The translations under genes and the position numbers were made by a program. From contig NZ_SACS01000020.1 of the NCBI RefSeq assembly GCF_004005945.1, positions 1-64,000 on the forward strand: a stretch of DNA of 64,000 nucleotides. Reading direction: 5' to 3'. Shown piece by piece: positions 37,053 through 46,366 of this stretch; position 1 is the stretch's first letter; each line of letters opens with the position of its first letter. The notes under the pieces are model-generated. The model did no database searches, was not told the origin of the DNA, and was given only the letters and a program-made list of their open reading frames with translations. This stretch comes from Rheinheimera riviphila. Its GTDB lineage: Bacteria > Pseudomonadota > Gammaproteobacteria > Enterobacterales > Alteromonadaceae.

Positions 37053-37898
37053 CTACATCTGCTGCAAATACAGGCTGATGTTGTGATAAGTATCCACCCA
37101 AAACCGGTCTCGGTGTTTGGCTAAATAAGCCAGAAATTGCTGATGCACTTTGCTGTCGACTTGCAGATGATCGCCGCCGACGCCATGAAAGGTAATGCTG
37201 GCGATGGTGCCGTGTTGTGCTGCTTGTTCTGTGTAATCAATCAGTTGCTGTAAGGTTGGTTCCACTGGAAACCAGGTCGGTAATTGTTTGCCTTCAATCT
37301 GGCTCATCGACGTCACTGGCGGACCCAACACTTTAATCCCACTAAACAGCGGCGCCACGCTCGCCAGATAATCACCATCTTTGACCTGGGTATCACCACA
37401 TGGCGGGGTAAAAGTGCGGCTACTTTGTTGATCCAGCGCTTGTAACTGCTGATTGGCCTGAGTTATTTCGGCGCCGATTTTTGCCAAAGTCCACTGATCT
37501 AAATCCTGCTCTTTGGCCACCCATTCCCGATTGGCCAACGATGCCCGACAAGCATGATGCACACTGTGATTGCCAAGTTCATGACCCGCTTTCGCCAGCG
37601 CCTGCCATTCAGCTTGCCTTGCTTTGTAGGCATCAGAATTCAGCGTCAGATAAAAAGTGGCTTTGAATTTGTGCGCTGCCAACGCGCTGACCGCCTGATC
37701 CAGCTGACTGTTAAGCGCATCATCGTAAGACAAACTAACCGCAGCTTTGGCGCCATCTGGCCAGTTGAAGGGTTGGCTGGAGGTCGTTGGAATTGCTGTT
37801 TGTTGACGTGCTGTTTGCTGATCGGCTGTTTGTTGATTGGCGTTGGCGAACCCGTTGCAGCAAATCAGGATCAACACAGCACAGGCACTTTTGCTCAT
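37053..37898 (-). CDS. Exported polysaccharide deacetylase (NodB-like)
   Basis: A 281-residue protein with a signal peptide (residues 1-20, ending FANA) and a Gln/Thr-rich linker with repeated QQTA units. The NodB homology domain shows SLSYDDA (catalytic and metal Asp), GHELGNHSVHH (metal-binding His pair) and a late TFHGVGG. This predicts a metal-dependent deacetylase (carbohydrate esterase 4) in the periplasm, with substrate unknown. Its minus-strand position between the peptidase and the wHTH/TPR regulator gives no operon partner. Confidence 0.85.
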   Translation of the reverse strand: MSKSACAVLILICCNGFANANQQTADQQTARQQTAIPTTSSQPFNWPDGAKAAVSLSYDDALNSQLDQAVSALAAHKFKATFYLTLNSDAYKARQAEWQALAKAGHELGNHSVHHACRASLANREWVAKEQDLDQWTLAKIGAEITQANQQLQALDQQSSRTFTPPCGDTQVKDGDYLASVAPLFSGIKVLGPPVTSMSQIEGKQLPTWFPVEPTLQQLIDYTEQAAQHGTIASITFHGVGGDHLQVDSKVHQQFLAYLAKHRDRFWVDTYHNISLYLQQM

Positions 37899-37975
37899 TT
37901 GAAATTCCTTTTACCAAAATTTTGGCCGGGAGGGGGCTGCTTAAAGTGCCAGATCCAGCGTCTGAACTCAATGGC

Positions 37976-39943
37976 TTAGCGGCTATCGATAGCCTGCAGT
38001 ACTTTTTGCCGTTGCTGTTGGATCTGCTGGAAAATAGCCGGATCCAGTTGCCGCCATAACGGATGTTGTTCGGCGAGGTAATAATTGTCGTGCGGCGAAG
38101 GCAGCCAGTCTTGTTGCAGCAGCTGTATTGCCAGTTGATTGGCCTGGTCGGTTAAACCCACAGCGCACAATAGTTGCAAGCTCAGGCCATCGGCTTCGGT
38201 TTCTTTTGCCTGTCCCTGCGCCATTTGCGCTGCGACAAACCCGGCAATCAGCGGTTGATATTGTGCGCGTTCAGGTTCGGACACCGTCAACAGCCAATAC
38301 AGCACCAGTACCTGTTGTTTTTGTGCCAGCGCCTGACGGGTGGCGGCCAGCGGATCTTTGGCAAAATCCGGCAACAGCTGCAAAACCTGCGGTTGTAGTT
38401 GCTGAAAATCAACGTCATCGGCCAATAGTAAGGCCTGTAGCTGAAACATTTTGTGGTCTGGCCGGCGCTTTGCCCGTTCGATCAGGAACTGCCGCGCCTG
38501 CTTCGGTTGGCCATTGGCTTGCGCCAACATCGCTTTGGCCAGCAGCACAAACTGATGTTGTGGGTACTGCGCTGCCGCTTGCTGCAGAGTTTTTTCCGCG
38601 GCAACCTGCTGATTTAAACTCAACTGCACCAATGCCAAATTGACCAAGCGTCCCGGATGTTGCAACCGATCCGGAAAGCGTTCGGCCCATTGTAAATAAG
38701 CGATGGCACGCGTGGCGGTTAGCGGTAACATTTCCAACTCGTCCAGCGCGCGGTCGGAATAATCACTATCCAGCAGCAGCGACTGGTGAAACTGATCCCG
38801 GGCTTCACTCAGCATGCCGTTACCAATCAGGCTATAGGCATAATGGCGTTTGAGCAGGCCAGATAACGGGTCCAGCCGGATTGCTTGTTGTAGTAAATCA
38901 ATGGCGGCTGGAAATTGATCCTGACTGCGATACAGCATCGCGCGCCAGAGCAAAGTGTTGCGATCCTGCGCATCTATCGCCAGCGCCTGATCCAGATACT
39001 GAGTCGCCGCCGGGATATTCTGTTGCGACAGCATTAAAGCGCCAAAACTGGCCAGCGCCGCCGCGGATCCTGGTTGTAATTGCAGCGCTTGTCGCAATAA
39101 CGGCTCGCACAACGCTAGTACTTTTTGTAGCGGCCAGTCGCTGTAGATATGCAGCAAATGGTAGCTATTACAAAGGTCGGTTAACAGCGGCGCATAGTGC
39201 TGCTGGGTTGGCAATAACGCAGTCAACAGCGCAATCGCCTGTTGTACCGCTGCTGCTTTGGGCTGTTGCGCCAGCCATTTAGCTTGTTGATATTGTTGCC
39301 ACTGTGCATTGGAAAAACCGGCAGCTGGCGCCAGTTGGGCAGGTGGGGGCTTAGCTGGCTGTTGCTCAGCTGCTGCAATCTGGGGAGGATGGTTTGCCGC
39401 TGGACTGGGCTTGGTTGGCGTTTGCCATAACCACCAGCCAAAACCAGCCAGCACTATCAGTCCGATAGACCATAAAGTAGGGAAGGCTTTTTTAGCTGCG
39501 GCCGGTTGCGGGTGGGGAAATTCAGTCTGGATTGGGATTGTCTGCTTTGGGGGTGTTTGCTCTGTGACAGTCTGCTCTGTTGCTTCCTGCTCTGTTGTCG
39601 CCTGAATACGCAGCGCCGGTTGCAGCAGCCGGTAACCTTTACTGTGTACCCGTTCAATCAGCTGATAAGGTTTCTGCTGATCCTGCAAAGCTTTACGCAG
39701 CTGCGCCACTACTTTATACAACGAAGCATCTGACACCACCAAACCCGGCCACACGCCTTCGAGCATCGCCTGGTCGGTCACCGTCTGACCATCGGCCTGC
39801 AGTAATAACACCAACGCCGTCATCACCCGCGGTTCGAGCAGTTGTTGGCTGTGTTCTTTGGTTTGTTGCAGCAAATTACTGGCCGGATCGATACGCCAAT
39901 CAGCCAGTTGCCATTGTATTGCCTGTTTTGCTGCTGAAGAAAT
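37976..39943 (-). CDS. CadC/ToxR-like membrane regulator with TPR domain
   Basis: A winged-helix DNA-binding domain of the OmpR/PhoB type (GVWPGLVVSDASLYKVVAQLRK, RVHSKGYRLL) is followed by a Thr/Gln-rich linker, a membrane helix (about LWSIGLIVLAGFGWWLW) and a long TPR-like periplasmic domain. The domain homology continues before the first common start: WQLADWRIDPASNLLQQ is in frame, but no ATG, GTG or TTG precedes it; an ATT at 39943 with AGGTGG upstream is the best candidate start, giving about 655 residues. TTG at 39874 (632 aa) is the conservative alternative. The divergent amidohydrolase gene at 40090 is a plausible target. Confidence 0.8.
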   Translation of the reverse strand: MSSAAKQAIQWQLADWRIDPASNLLQQTKEHSQQLLEPRVMTALVLLLQADGQTVTDQAMLEGVWPGLVVSDASLYKVVAQLRKALQDQQKPYQLIERVHSKGYRLLQPALRIQATTEQEATEQTVTEQTPPKQTIPIQTEFPHPQPAAAKKAFPTLWSIGLIVLAGFGWWLWQTPTKPSPAANHPPQIAAAEQQPAKPPPAQLAPAAGFSNAQWQQYQQAKWLAQQPKAAAVQQAIALLTALLPTQQHYAPLLTDLCNSYHLLHIYSDWPLQKVLALCEPLLRQALQLQPGSAAALASFGALMLSQQNIPAATQYLDQALAIDAQDRNTLLWRAMLYRSQDQFPAAIDLLQQAIRLDPLSGLLKRHYAYSLIGNGMLSEARDQFHQSLLLDSDYSDRALDELEMLPLTATRAIAYLQWAERFPDRLQHPGRLVNLALVQLSLNQQVAAEKTLQQAAAQYPQHQFVLLAKAMLAQANGQPKQARQFLIERAKRRPDHKMFQLQALLLADDVDFQQLQPQVLQLLPDFAKDPLAATRQALAQKQQVLVLYWLLTVSEPERAQYQPLIAGFVAAQMAQGQAKETEADGLSLQLLCAVGLTDQANQLAIQLLQQDWLPSPHDNYYLAEQHPLWRQLDPAIFQQIQQQRQKVLQAIDSR

Positions 39944-40089
39944 AACGCCACCTGCTGTTCAGAATGTTAGTTAAGGCATTGATATTGAAATAATAAAATA
40001 ACTTCAGAAAAACTTCAGACTATCTTCAGGCTTTGCTGCCGGCATTTTGGCAAGCTGCAGGTCGAATCTTGCAAAACCGGAGTTACCTG

Positions 40090-41631
40090 ATGAAATCACC
40101 CAATTGTGTTGCGCCAAAAACCTTGTTATTGGCGCTATTCTTTCAACTGCTTTATGCCAATCCGCTGCAAGCAGCAACTGATACCGAAAGTCGTGACACT
40201 GAAAGTCTGCTGATTGAGCATGTTACCGTATTGTCACCCGAACGCGACAGCGCCTTAACCGATCAAAACGTGTTGATTAAAAATGGCCTGATTGTCAGTA
40301 TCAGCAAGGCCAACTCCAGCCAACATTTTCCGGCAACGATCAAACGTATTAACGGTCGTGGCCGCTTTTTAACACCTGGACTGATGGACAGCCATGTGCA
40401 TGTCAGCAATACCCCGGGTTTGTTACCTCAGATGCCAGGCGCCGCAGAGTTGCACCAGGCATTCGCGCAACAACAGCCCCGCAGTTATTTGTATTTTGGC
40501 GTGACTCAAGTACTCGATACCGGCAATTCAGTCGAAGGAGTCAGCGAATTTAACGCCCAGCCGCAAAAACCCGATTTATTTCGCTGCGGCGCGGCGCCGG
40601 TGATGGATGGTTATCCAAATCATCAGTTACCTAAAGCCAAACGTTATCAACAACGGCCAGATTTTATTGTCGAAGCTGCACATCATCATCCACTGCCAGC
40701 GGCCGTTGACGCGAAGCAGCAAACACCAGAAATGGTGGTGGCGCGGATTGCGCAAAGCGGTGCCGACTGCCTGAAAATTTTTATCGAAAATGGCTTTGGC
40801 GACGCTGATCATCTGCCGGTTTACAGCAGTGACAGCTTACAACGGTTGCGCGCTGCAGCGACCAACCATGGCTTGCCGTTACTGGCGCATGCCAATGCCT
40901 ACGATATGCAGTTGCAGGCGGTAGATGGCAAAGTGGATGTGATTGCCCACGGCTTGTGGAACTGGAGTGGTATCGATCGCAACATCCGCAAGCAAGCCGA
41001 AGCGAGCAATCAATTGCCAGCAGCAATCATGCAACATTTGGCCAAAGTGCATGCGTCGGGCATTGGCTATCAACCAACGATTCAGGTCATTTCGCGGATG
41101 GGCGCCTTGTTTGAAGCGGATGCGCTGGCCGATCCACAACTGAAAAAAGTGGTGCCAAAAAGCTTGCTGGACTGGTATCGAACGCCGGAAGCCCAATGGT
41201 TTCGCGATGAATTACAACTGGATTTTGGCGACATGCCGATGGAGCAAGTCGCGGCGGTGTTTAAAAAAGCCAGCTTGCAAGGCGCGAAAGCGGCCAAAGT
41301 ACTGGCGGATCTTGGTCACCCCTTATTGCTGGCCAGCGATACGCCATCTTCTCCAACTTACACCCAACAGCCAGGTTACAGTACTTATCTGGAAATGCAG
41401 GACATGGCAGCCGTTGGGATCTCGCCACGCGCTATTTTTCAGGCGGCAACGATCAACAATGCCAAAATGCTCAACATCGCCCATAAATACGGCACTGTCA
41501 GCATGGGGAAAGTGGCTAACCTTTTGTTACTTCAGAAAAATCCTCTGGAGAATGTGCAAGCTTGGGACAGTATTGAATGGGTGATTTTACATGGTGAGGC
41601 ATTGCCAAGAGCCGGGCTAGCGGCGCCTTAA
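40090..41631 (+). CDS. Exported amidohydrolase (imidazolonepropionase-like)
   Basis: A 513-residue metal-dependent hydrolase with a signal peptide (residues 1 to about 27, ending PLQAA). The amidohydrolase signatures are the metal-binding HVH in LMDSHVHVSNT, a His in VIAHGLW, and the catalytic Asp in LLASDTPSSPT; the small N-terminal beta domain and C-terminal LADxNNAK-type segment are present (TINNAKMLNI, GKVANLLLL). It would act in the periplasm on an unknown amide or lactam. ATG at 40090 gives a full signal peptide. It is divergent from the ToxR/CadC-like regulator, which may control it. Confidence 0.87.
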   Translation: MKSPNCVAPKTLLLALFFQLLYANPLQAATDTESRDTESLLIEHVTVLSPERDSALTDQNVLIKNGLIVSISKANSSQHFPATIKRINGRGRFLTPGLMDSHVHVSNTPGLLPQMPGAAELHQAFAQQQPRSYLYFGVTQVLDTGNSVEGVSEFNAQPQKPDLFRCGAAPVMDGYPNHQLPKAKRYQQRPDFIVEAAHHHPLPAAVDAKQQTPEMVVARIAQSGADCLKIFIENGFGDADHLPVYSSDSLQRLRAAATNHGLPLLAHANAYDMQLQAVDGKVDVIAHGLWNWSGIDRNIRKQAEASNQLPAAIMQHLAKVHASGIGYQPTIQVISRMGALFEADALADPQLKKVVPKSLLDWYRTPEAQWFRDELQLDFGDMPMEQVAAVFKKASLQGAKAAKVLADLGHPLLLASDTPSSPTYTQQPGYSTYLEMQDMAAVGISPRAIFQAATINNAKMLNIAHKYGTVSMGKVANLLLLQKNPLENVQAWDSIEWVILHGEALPRAGLAAP

Positions 41632-41689
41632 TCGCCAGTTTTGTGGTGATAATATCCAGCTTCAAAACCATAAACAAAACAACGGCGGG

Positions 41690-42927
41690 ACTCCGCCATC
41701 AAGCTGGTTCGCGTCAAATCACCATCCGGCGCACTGCCGCTGCCGCGGCGAGTGACGCCCTACGCTGGGCGAGGATTTTTATCTTGAGCAACCAGCCGTA
41801 GGGCGCGACTCAGCCGCAGGCTAGTCCGCCATCAAGCTGATTCGGGCAAATCATCACCCGGCGTACTGCCGCGGCCGCGGCGAGTAGCGCCCTACGCTGG
41901 GTGAGGACTTTTATCTTGAGCAACCAACCGTAGGGCGCGACTCAGCCGCAGGCTAGTCCGCCATCAAGCTGGTTCGGGCAAATCACCATCCGGCGCACCT
42001 GCCGCGGTGAGTGACGCCCTACGCTGGGTGAGGACTTTTATCTTGAGCAACCAACCGTAGGGCGCGACTCAGCCGCAGGCTAGTCCGCCATCAAGCTGAT
42101 TCGGGCACATCATCATCCGGCGTACTGCCGCTGCCGCGGTGAGTAGCGCCCTACGCTGGGCGAGGATTTTTATCTTGAGCAACCAACATACAAGGGCGCG
42201 ACTCAGCCGTAGGTTAGTCCGCCATCAAGCTGATTCGGGCACATCATCATCCGGCGTACTGCCGCTGTCGCGGCGAGTGACGCCCTGCGCTGGGTGAGAA
42301 CTTTTATCTTGAGCAACCAACATACAAGGGCGCGACTCAGCCGTAGGCTAGTCCGCCATCAAGCCGGTTCGGGCAAATCACCATCCGGCGTACTGCCGCT
42401 GCCGCGGCGAGTAGCGCCCTACGCTGGGCGAGGACTTTTATCTTGAGCAACCAACCATAGAGCGCGACTCAGCCGCAGGCTAGTCCGCCATCAAGCTGAT
42501 TCGGGCAAATCACCATCCGGCGCACTGCCGCTGCCGCGGTGAGTGACGCCCTGCGCTGGGTGAGGACTTTTATCTTGAGCAACCAGCCGTAGGGCGCGAC
42601 TCAGCCGCAGGCTAGTCCGCCATCAAGCTGATTCGGGCAAATCATCACCCGGCGCACCTGCCGCGGCGAGTGACGCCCTACGCTGGGCGAGGACTTTTAT
42701 CTTGAGCAACCAACCGTAGGGCGCGACTCAGCCGTAGGCTAGTCCGCCATCAAGCTGGTTCGGGCACATCATCATCCGGCGTACTGCCGCGGCCGCGGCG
42801 AGTAGCGCCCTACGCTGAGTGCGGGCTTTGCCTTGAGCAACCAGCCGTAGGGTGCGACTCAGCCGCAGGCTAGTCCGCCATCAAGCTGATTCGGGCACAT
42901 CATCATCCGGCGTACTGCCGCGGCGAG
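41690..42927. repeat. Tandem array of ~9.5 units of 127-134 bp
   Basis: After the amidohydrolase stop codon there are about nine and a half head-to-tail copies of one unit (mean spacing of GGGCGCGACTC near 131 bp; starts at 41801, 41933, 42060, 42194, 42328, 42460, 42592, 42719, 42850). Each has GCGACTCAGCCG, TAGTCCGCCATCAAGCTG, ATTCGGGCA, CCGGCGTACTGCCGC, a GCCGCGGC palindrome and TTTTATCTTGAGCAACCA. Units differ by small indels and by swaps such as gagtagcgcc/gagtgacgcc. No reading frame seems real. The repeats continue to near the Hpt-HD-GYP gene. Confidence 0.9.
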
Positions 42928-43062
42928 ATGTGACAAACTTTTTTAGTTTTTTTATTTTCGGCTTACTTGGGTTTAGAAGACCGCTGTTATCTGCAGACGA
43001 AATCCGCAAATTGCCGTCGTTTCGGTATAGACTGAATCGAACCATTCAAAAGAAGTAGCCTT

Positions 43063-44283
43063 ATGAGCCAGCTAAACCTGAACCGTCCTGATGAATTACA
43101 ACGTGATTGCGTCGATGACTTTTTTGAAGATTTTCGCGACGCCTACGAGCAATGCGAAACCACGCTGATTGAACTGGAGCAAAATCCGCAGCAGTCGGAA
43201 TTGCTGCACGGTATTTTCCGGGTGGTGCATACCATCAAGGGGAATTTGGGTTTTATCGGCTTGTTTTCGCTGATCCCGCTGCTGCAAAGTCTGGAAGATG
43301 TGCTCGATGATATCCGTAAAGGCCGGATGGCTTATGACAGTGCGCTTTGTGACGTCATCCAACTGACATTGGATCGTACCCAACAATGGGTAGAAGCCAG
43401 CATTGCCAACGAACCTAAACCTTTGTCGACCACCAGTTTACAGCAGATTTGTCAGCGACTGACCGGCCTGGCCAGTACCGACGAACGCTCCCGCGAACAG
43501 CGCATCCGGCATATTCTGGGATTGCTTGACCCAGAACATCCACAGGGCCTTGCCATTACCGCTGATGTGTTGCCGGATACAGTCAGCCAAAGTACGGTTG
43601 ATGACGCGGATCTATCGGCCTCTTCAGCCATCGCAGCTTGTCGGCGGTTATTACAGTATTACGGCATCCGGATGGATGCTGATCTGGAGTTTTTTATTCA
43701 GTTGATCCCCGCGCTGGAGCAACGCCATCCACGTTGGCTCGGCCGCACCGCGCGGCAGTTGTTTCTGGTGCTGGAAATGAACCGGCTCGCTGGTAATAAA
43801 GAGTCTGCCAATAAAGAACCCGGAAACAAAGTGGATACGCTACAACTGGCGGTCGCCGTAATGCTGCATGATTTGGGCATGTCGTTTTTACCGCTGAATA
43901 TGCTGGACGCCCAGGGCCTGGCCGATCCGGCGCAGTTGACAGTGTGGCTGCGCCATGCCGATATGGGCGCCAGTTTAGTCGCCAGTTCACCGCGCTGGCA
44001 GGACGCAGCAGCGATGATTTGGCAGCATCACGAACATCATGATGGCACTGGTTTTCCGGATGGTTTAGACGGCGGCGATATCAGTGAAGGTGCCAAGTTG
44101 CTGCTGATTGCCGATGCTTTTGACAATATCGCCAATGATGGCGATCGGTCTGAGCAGCGCAAGATATCGTTGATCAAAGCGCTGCAGCATATTAATAGCG
44201 GTTCTGGTACCCGTTATGATCCGGATTGGGTTGGGATTTTTAGTGAAGTGATTAAGCTACACCGGCAGCATTTTCAGCGCTGA
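43063..44283 (+). CDS. Hpt-HD-GYP type signalling protein
   Basis: A 406-residue soluble protein. The N terminus is an Hpt domain (HTIKGNLGFIG with phospho-His56). The C terminus (about 255-400) is an HD-GYP-like domain: MLHDLGMSF carries the HD, then WQHHEHHDGTGFPDG in which the GYP motif is GFP, and LLLIADAFDNIA. HD-GYP domains cleave c-di-GMP; the F for Y change is seen in some active members but makes activity uncertain. A phosphorelay would modulate the output. It could take phosphate from the hybrid kinases near 21208-30702; that is inference. Confidence 0.83.
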   Translation: MSQLNLNRPDELQRDCVDDFFEDFRDAYEQCETTLIELEQNPQQSELLHGIFRVVHTIKGNLGFIGLFSLIPLLQSLEDVLDDIRKGRMAYDSALCDVIQLTLDRTQQWVEASIANEPKPLSTTSLQQICQRLTGLASTDERSREQRIRHILGLLDPEHPQGLAITADVLPDTVSQSTVDDADLSASSAIAACRRLLQYYGIRMDADLEFFIQLIPALEQRHPRWLGRTARQLFLVLEMNRLAGNKESANKEPGNKVDTLQLAVAVMLHDLGMSFLPLNMLDAQGLADPAQLTVWLRHADMGASLVASSPRWQDAAAMIWQHHEHHDGTGFPDGLDGGDISEGAKLLLIADAFDNIANDGDRSEQRKISLIKALQHINSGSGTRYDPDWVGIFSEVIKLHRQHFQR

Positions 44284-44343
44284 GGTGGCCATCAATAGCG
44301 TTGAATAATGACGCGTAGCAACAACGGTAAAGAATATTGCATG

Positions 44344-44378
44344 GCACACAGCAGAGAACTTCTATCTTTGCTGTGTGC
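44344..44378. terminator. Hairpin between convergent genes
   Basis: GCACACAGCA and TGCTGTGTGC form a perfect 10-bp stem with a 15-base loop, midway between the Hpt-HD-GYP stop (44283) and the DUF445 stop (44405). No T run follows on the plus strand, so its role as a terminator is only likely by position. Confidence 0.5.
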
Positions 44379-44404
44379 TGTTAAAGTCATGCAGAAGTTA
44401 AGGT

Positions 44405-45130
44405 TTAAACCGCCGGCAACAAAGCGCTGACCAAACCAATCACCCCACCAAATACACCACCCCAAACCACCAACCAGCCGAGATGTTGTTGAATCAATTG
44501 TTGGATCAGCTCTTTCACCAGTTGCGGCGTCAGTTCATCCAAACGGGCTTGCACTAACATGGCAATTTTTGGCTGCAATTGACTGATGTTTTCACCGCTG
44601 GCCAACTGTTGTTGTAATTGCGCCTGCACTTCCGGGCTATCGGCCAGTTCAATCAAGGATGTGCGTAATTTAGTGATAAAAGGCTGTTCCAGTGGCTGCA
44701 GCATCGCCGGGCCACCAAACATCGCTAACATACCGCCCAATGACGATTGTTGTACTGTGTCGAGCAGGGCAGCAAAAGCGGGTGATAAATCGATGGCTTC
44801 GATCACAGGCGCTAATTTGAGTTGCATTGCCGTTGAATCTGCTTCAGCAGCTTGATTGCCAGTGGCCAGGCGTTGCAGGTTTTGGGTGCTGAAAAACTGC
44901 TCCATTACCAATTTATGCAAAGCGATTTTAATTTCGCTAAACCGGGCAGGGATCACGCCTGAACCATACAGCAGCGGCACTTTTTCAAATAACATATGCA
45001 CGGCCAGCCAGTTGGTAATGGCACCAGAAAAGGCAAATAACCCGGTGGTCCAAAGCCAGGGCATGGCGGCAAACCAGCCAATGGCCATAGCCACTAAAGA
45101 CACGATATTTGTAATCAGACTTTTATTCAT
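44405..45130 (-). CDS. DUF445 family membrane protein
   Basis: A 241-residue protein with membrane helices at both ends (about residues 5-40 and 215-238) and a helical middle. The SGAITNWLAVHMLFEKVPLLYGSGVIPARF block is the signature of DUF445, whose members are membrane proteins of unknown function. The protein is about half the size of the full-length members and matches the short form. It is convergent with the Hpt-HD-GYP gene. Confidence 0.85.
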   Translation of the reverse strand: MNKSLITNIVSLVAMAIGWFAAMPWLWTTGLFAFSGAITNWLAVHMLFEKVPLLYGSGVIPARFSEIKIALHKLVMEQFFSTQNLQRLATGNQAAEADSTAMQLKLAPVIEAIDLSPAFAALLDTVQQSSLGGMLAMFGGPAMLQPLEQPFITKLRTSLIELADSPEVQAQLQQQLASGENISQLQPKIAMLVQARLDELTPQLVKELIQQLIQQHLGWLVVWGGVFGGVIGLVSALLPAV

Positions 45131-45153
45131 CACTGCTTCCCATAACTACTTTC

Positions 45154-45283
45154 TATACCCAAAATCATTGACGATTCGGGTAGGCGACAAGTAAGTGAGG
45201 CCCCAGGAGCATAGCTGTTCTATGTGACTGGGGCGAATGAGCGAAGTCAACAACCCCGAATCTTCAAGGATGAAGGGTATATA
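45154..45283. repeat. MITE-like palindromic repeat, copy 2
   Basis: TATACCC at the left end and GGGTATA at the right end form a perfect 7-bp terminal inverted repeat that continues imperfectly for about 24 bp. The middle has CCCCAGgagCATAG...CTATGtgaCTGGGG. Length about 130 bp. No coding capacity. Same family as 33385-33512. Confidence 0.85.
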
Positions 45284-45598
45284 ACTGCTTCGACAAAACG
45301 CGCATTGTAATCAGACTGCCGGCCAGCGGCAAATCCCAAACTCAGGCTGCAGCCTAACAGACTTTGCTGACTGTTTACTAATAGCGTTAACTCAGTAGAT
45401 TAGATTTAACTGAATTATGAAAGTTCTGCGATTTTATGTTGAAGTTGCCCGAACTTAGCAGCGAAAACTCGCTATTTGTGCGTATTCTGCTTGAATTAAA
45501 AAGCTTTGGGGCCTGGTGGTTTTTGTGGTCTTGCCGAAAATCAATTGGTGGGGGAAAAGTTGTACCCGTATTTATAACGTATTACGAGGTTACACCAA
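45284..45598. other. Intergenic region before the PEP-CTERM-like gene
   Basis: Around 315 bp with no gene I can support. A short frame from 45436 has no ribosome site or domain and is probably chance. Confidence 0.45.
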
Positions 45599-46366
45599 AT
45601 GAACAGGATGTTTTATCTGCTGCTGGTCAGCATATTGTTTTTTAGTTTTTGTGCCGATGCGGCGTTGATTCGTGGTGGTGGGAAAGGCACTGAATCGTCA
45701 TCCGAAGCGCAGAATTTTTACCGAATTGCGGATACTTATATTGATGCTTTAGGGGTTAAACCTGGCTTTAGCGCTACCGACCGGGAAACTCTAGTCAACG
45801 GTAATATATCGCTATTCGCAGTACCAACTGATTGTTACGTCGACGTCACCATCATGCCGCCGGATTTTGAAAATGATCCCTGTTATTACCAGTTTTATCA
45901 AAATGAATTACTGCAGTTTGAAGGATATATGGCGATGTATTTTGAAAATGCTCCGCTAATGGATTTAGTTTGGACCTTATCTGGCGGTGGCTACAGCCAG
46001 TCATTTTCTGGCACCAATGAGGAGCGGAAGGCATTTTTAGACACTACCATGCCTATTTTAGCCGCTGGCGAATACCAGATTAGCTTGATGGTGACCTTTT
46101 ATGCTGGTACTGGTTACAAGTTTTATACCGACCCTACAGTGCATTCTGATAACTTAAACTGTGGTGAGTTAACTCCAGGTGACCAAAGCAGTTTTAGTTG
46201 CAGTTATAACTGGGGCGCAGCAGAAAGCTTAAGTTTTAGCTCTAACTTGGAAAAAGTGGTAATTCTGGCTGGCGATAAACCTTTAGGTATCCCGCTACCA
46301 GCCACTGCGGCGCTTTTAATGTTGGGTGGCGGTTTGTTGCGTTGGCGTATCCGGAAACAACAATAA
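45599..46366 (+). CDS. PEP-CTERM-like exported protein
   Basis: A 255-residue exported protein with a signal peptide (residues 1-22, ending CADA). The extreme C terminus IPLPATAALLMLGGGLLRWRIRKQQ has the PxP/PLPA motif, one hydrophobic helix and a basic tail, the layout of PEP-CTERM proteins sorted by exosortase. The body is a beta-rich domain with YVDVTIMPPDFE and GGGYSQSFSG blocks and no known enzyme motif. No exosortase is in the window. The last 51 bases overlap, on the opposite strand, the end of the TolB/TPR gene. Confidence 0.65.
   Translation: MNRMFYLLLVSILFFSFCADAALIRGGGKGTESSSEAQNFYRIADTYIDALGVKPGFSATDRETLVNGNISLFAVPTDCYVDVTIMPPDFENDPCYYQFYQNELLQFEGYMAMYFENAPLMDLVWTLSGGGYSQSFSGTNEERKAFLDTTMPILAAGEYQISLMVTFYAGTGYKFYTDPTVHSDNLNCGELTPGDQSSFSCSYNWGAAESLSFSSNLEKVVILAGDKPLGIPLPATAALLMLGGGLLRWRIRKQQ

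Noticed and set aside
41690-42927. CRISPR array
   Set aside because: Units of ~131 bp repeat throughout, with no unique spacers between short repeats, and no cas genes are present.
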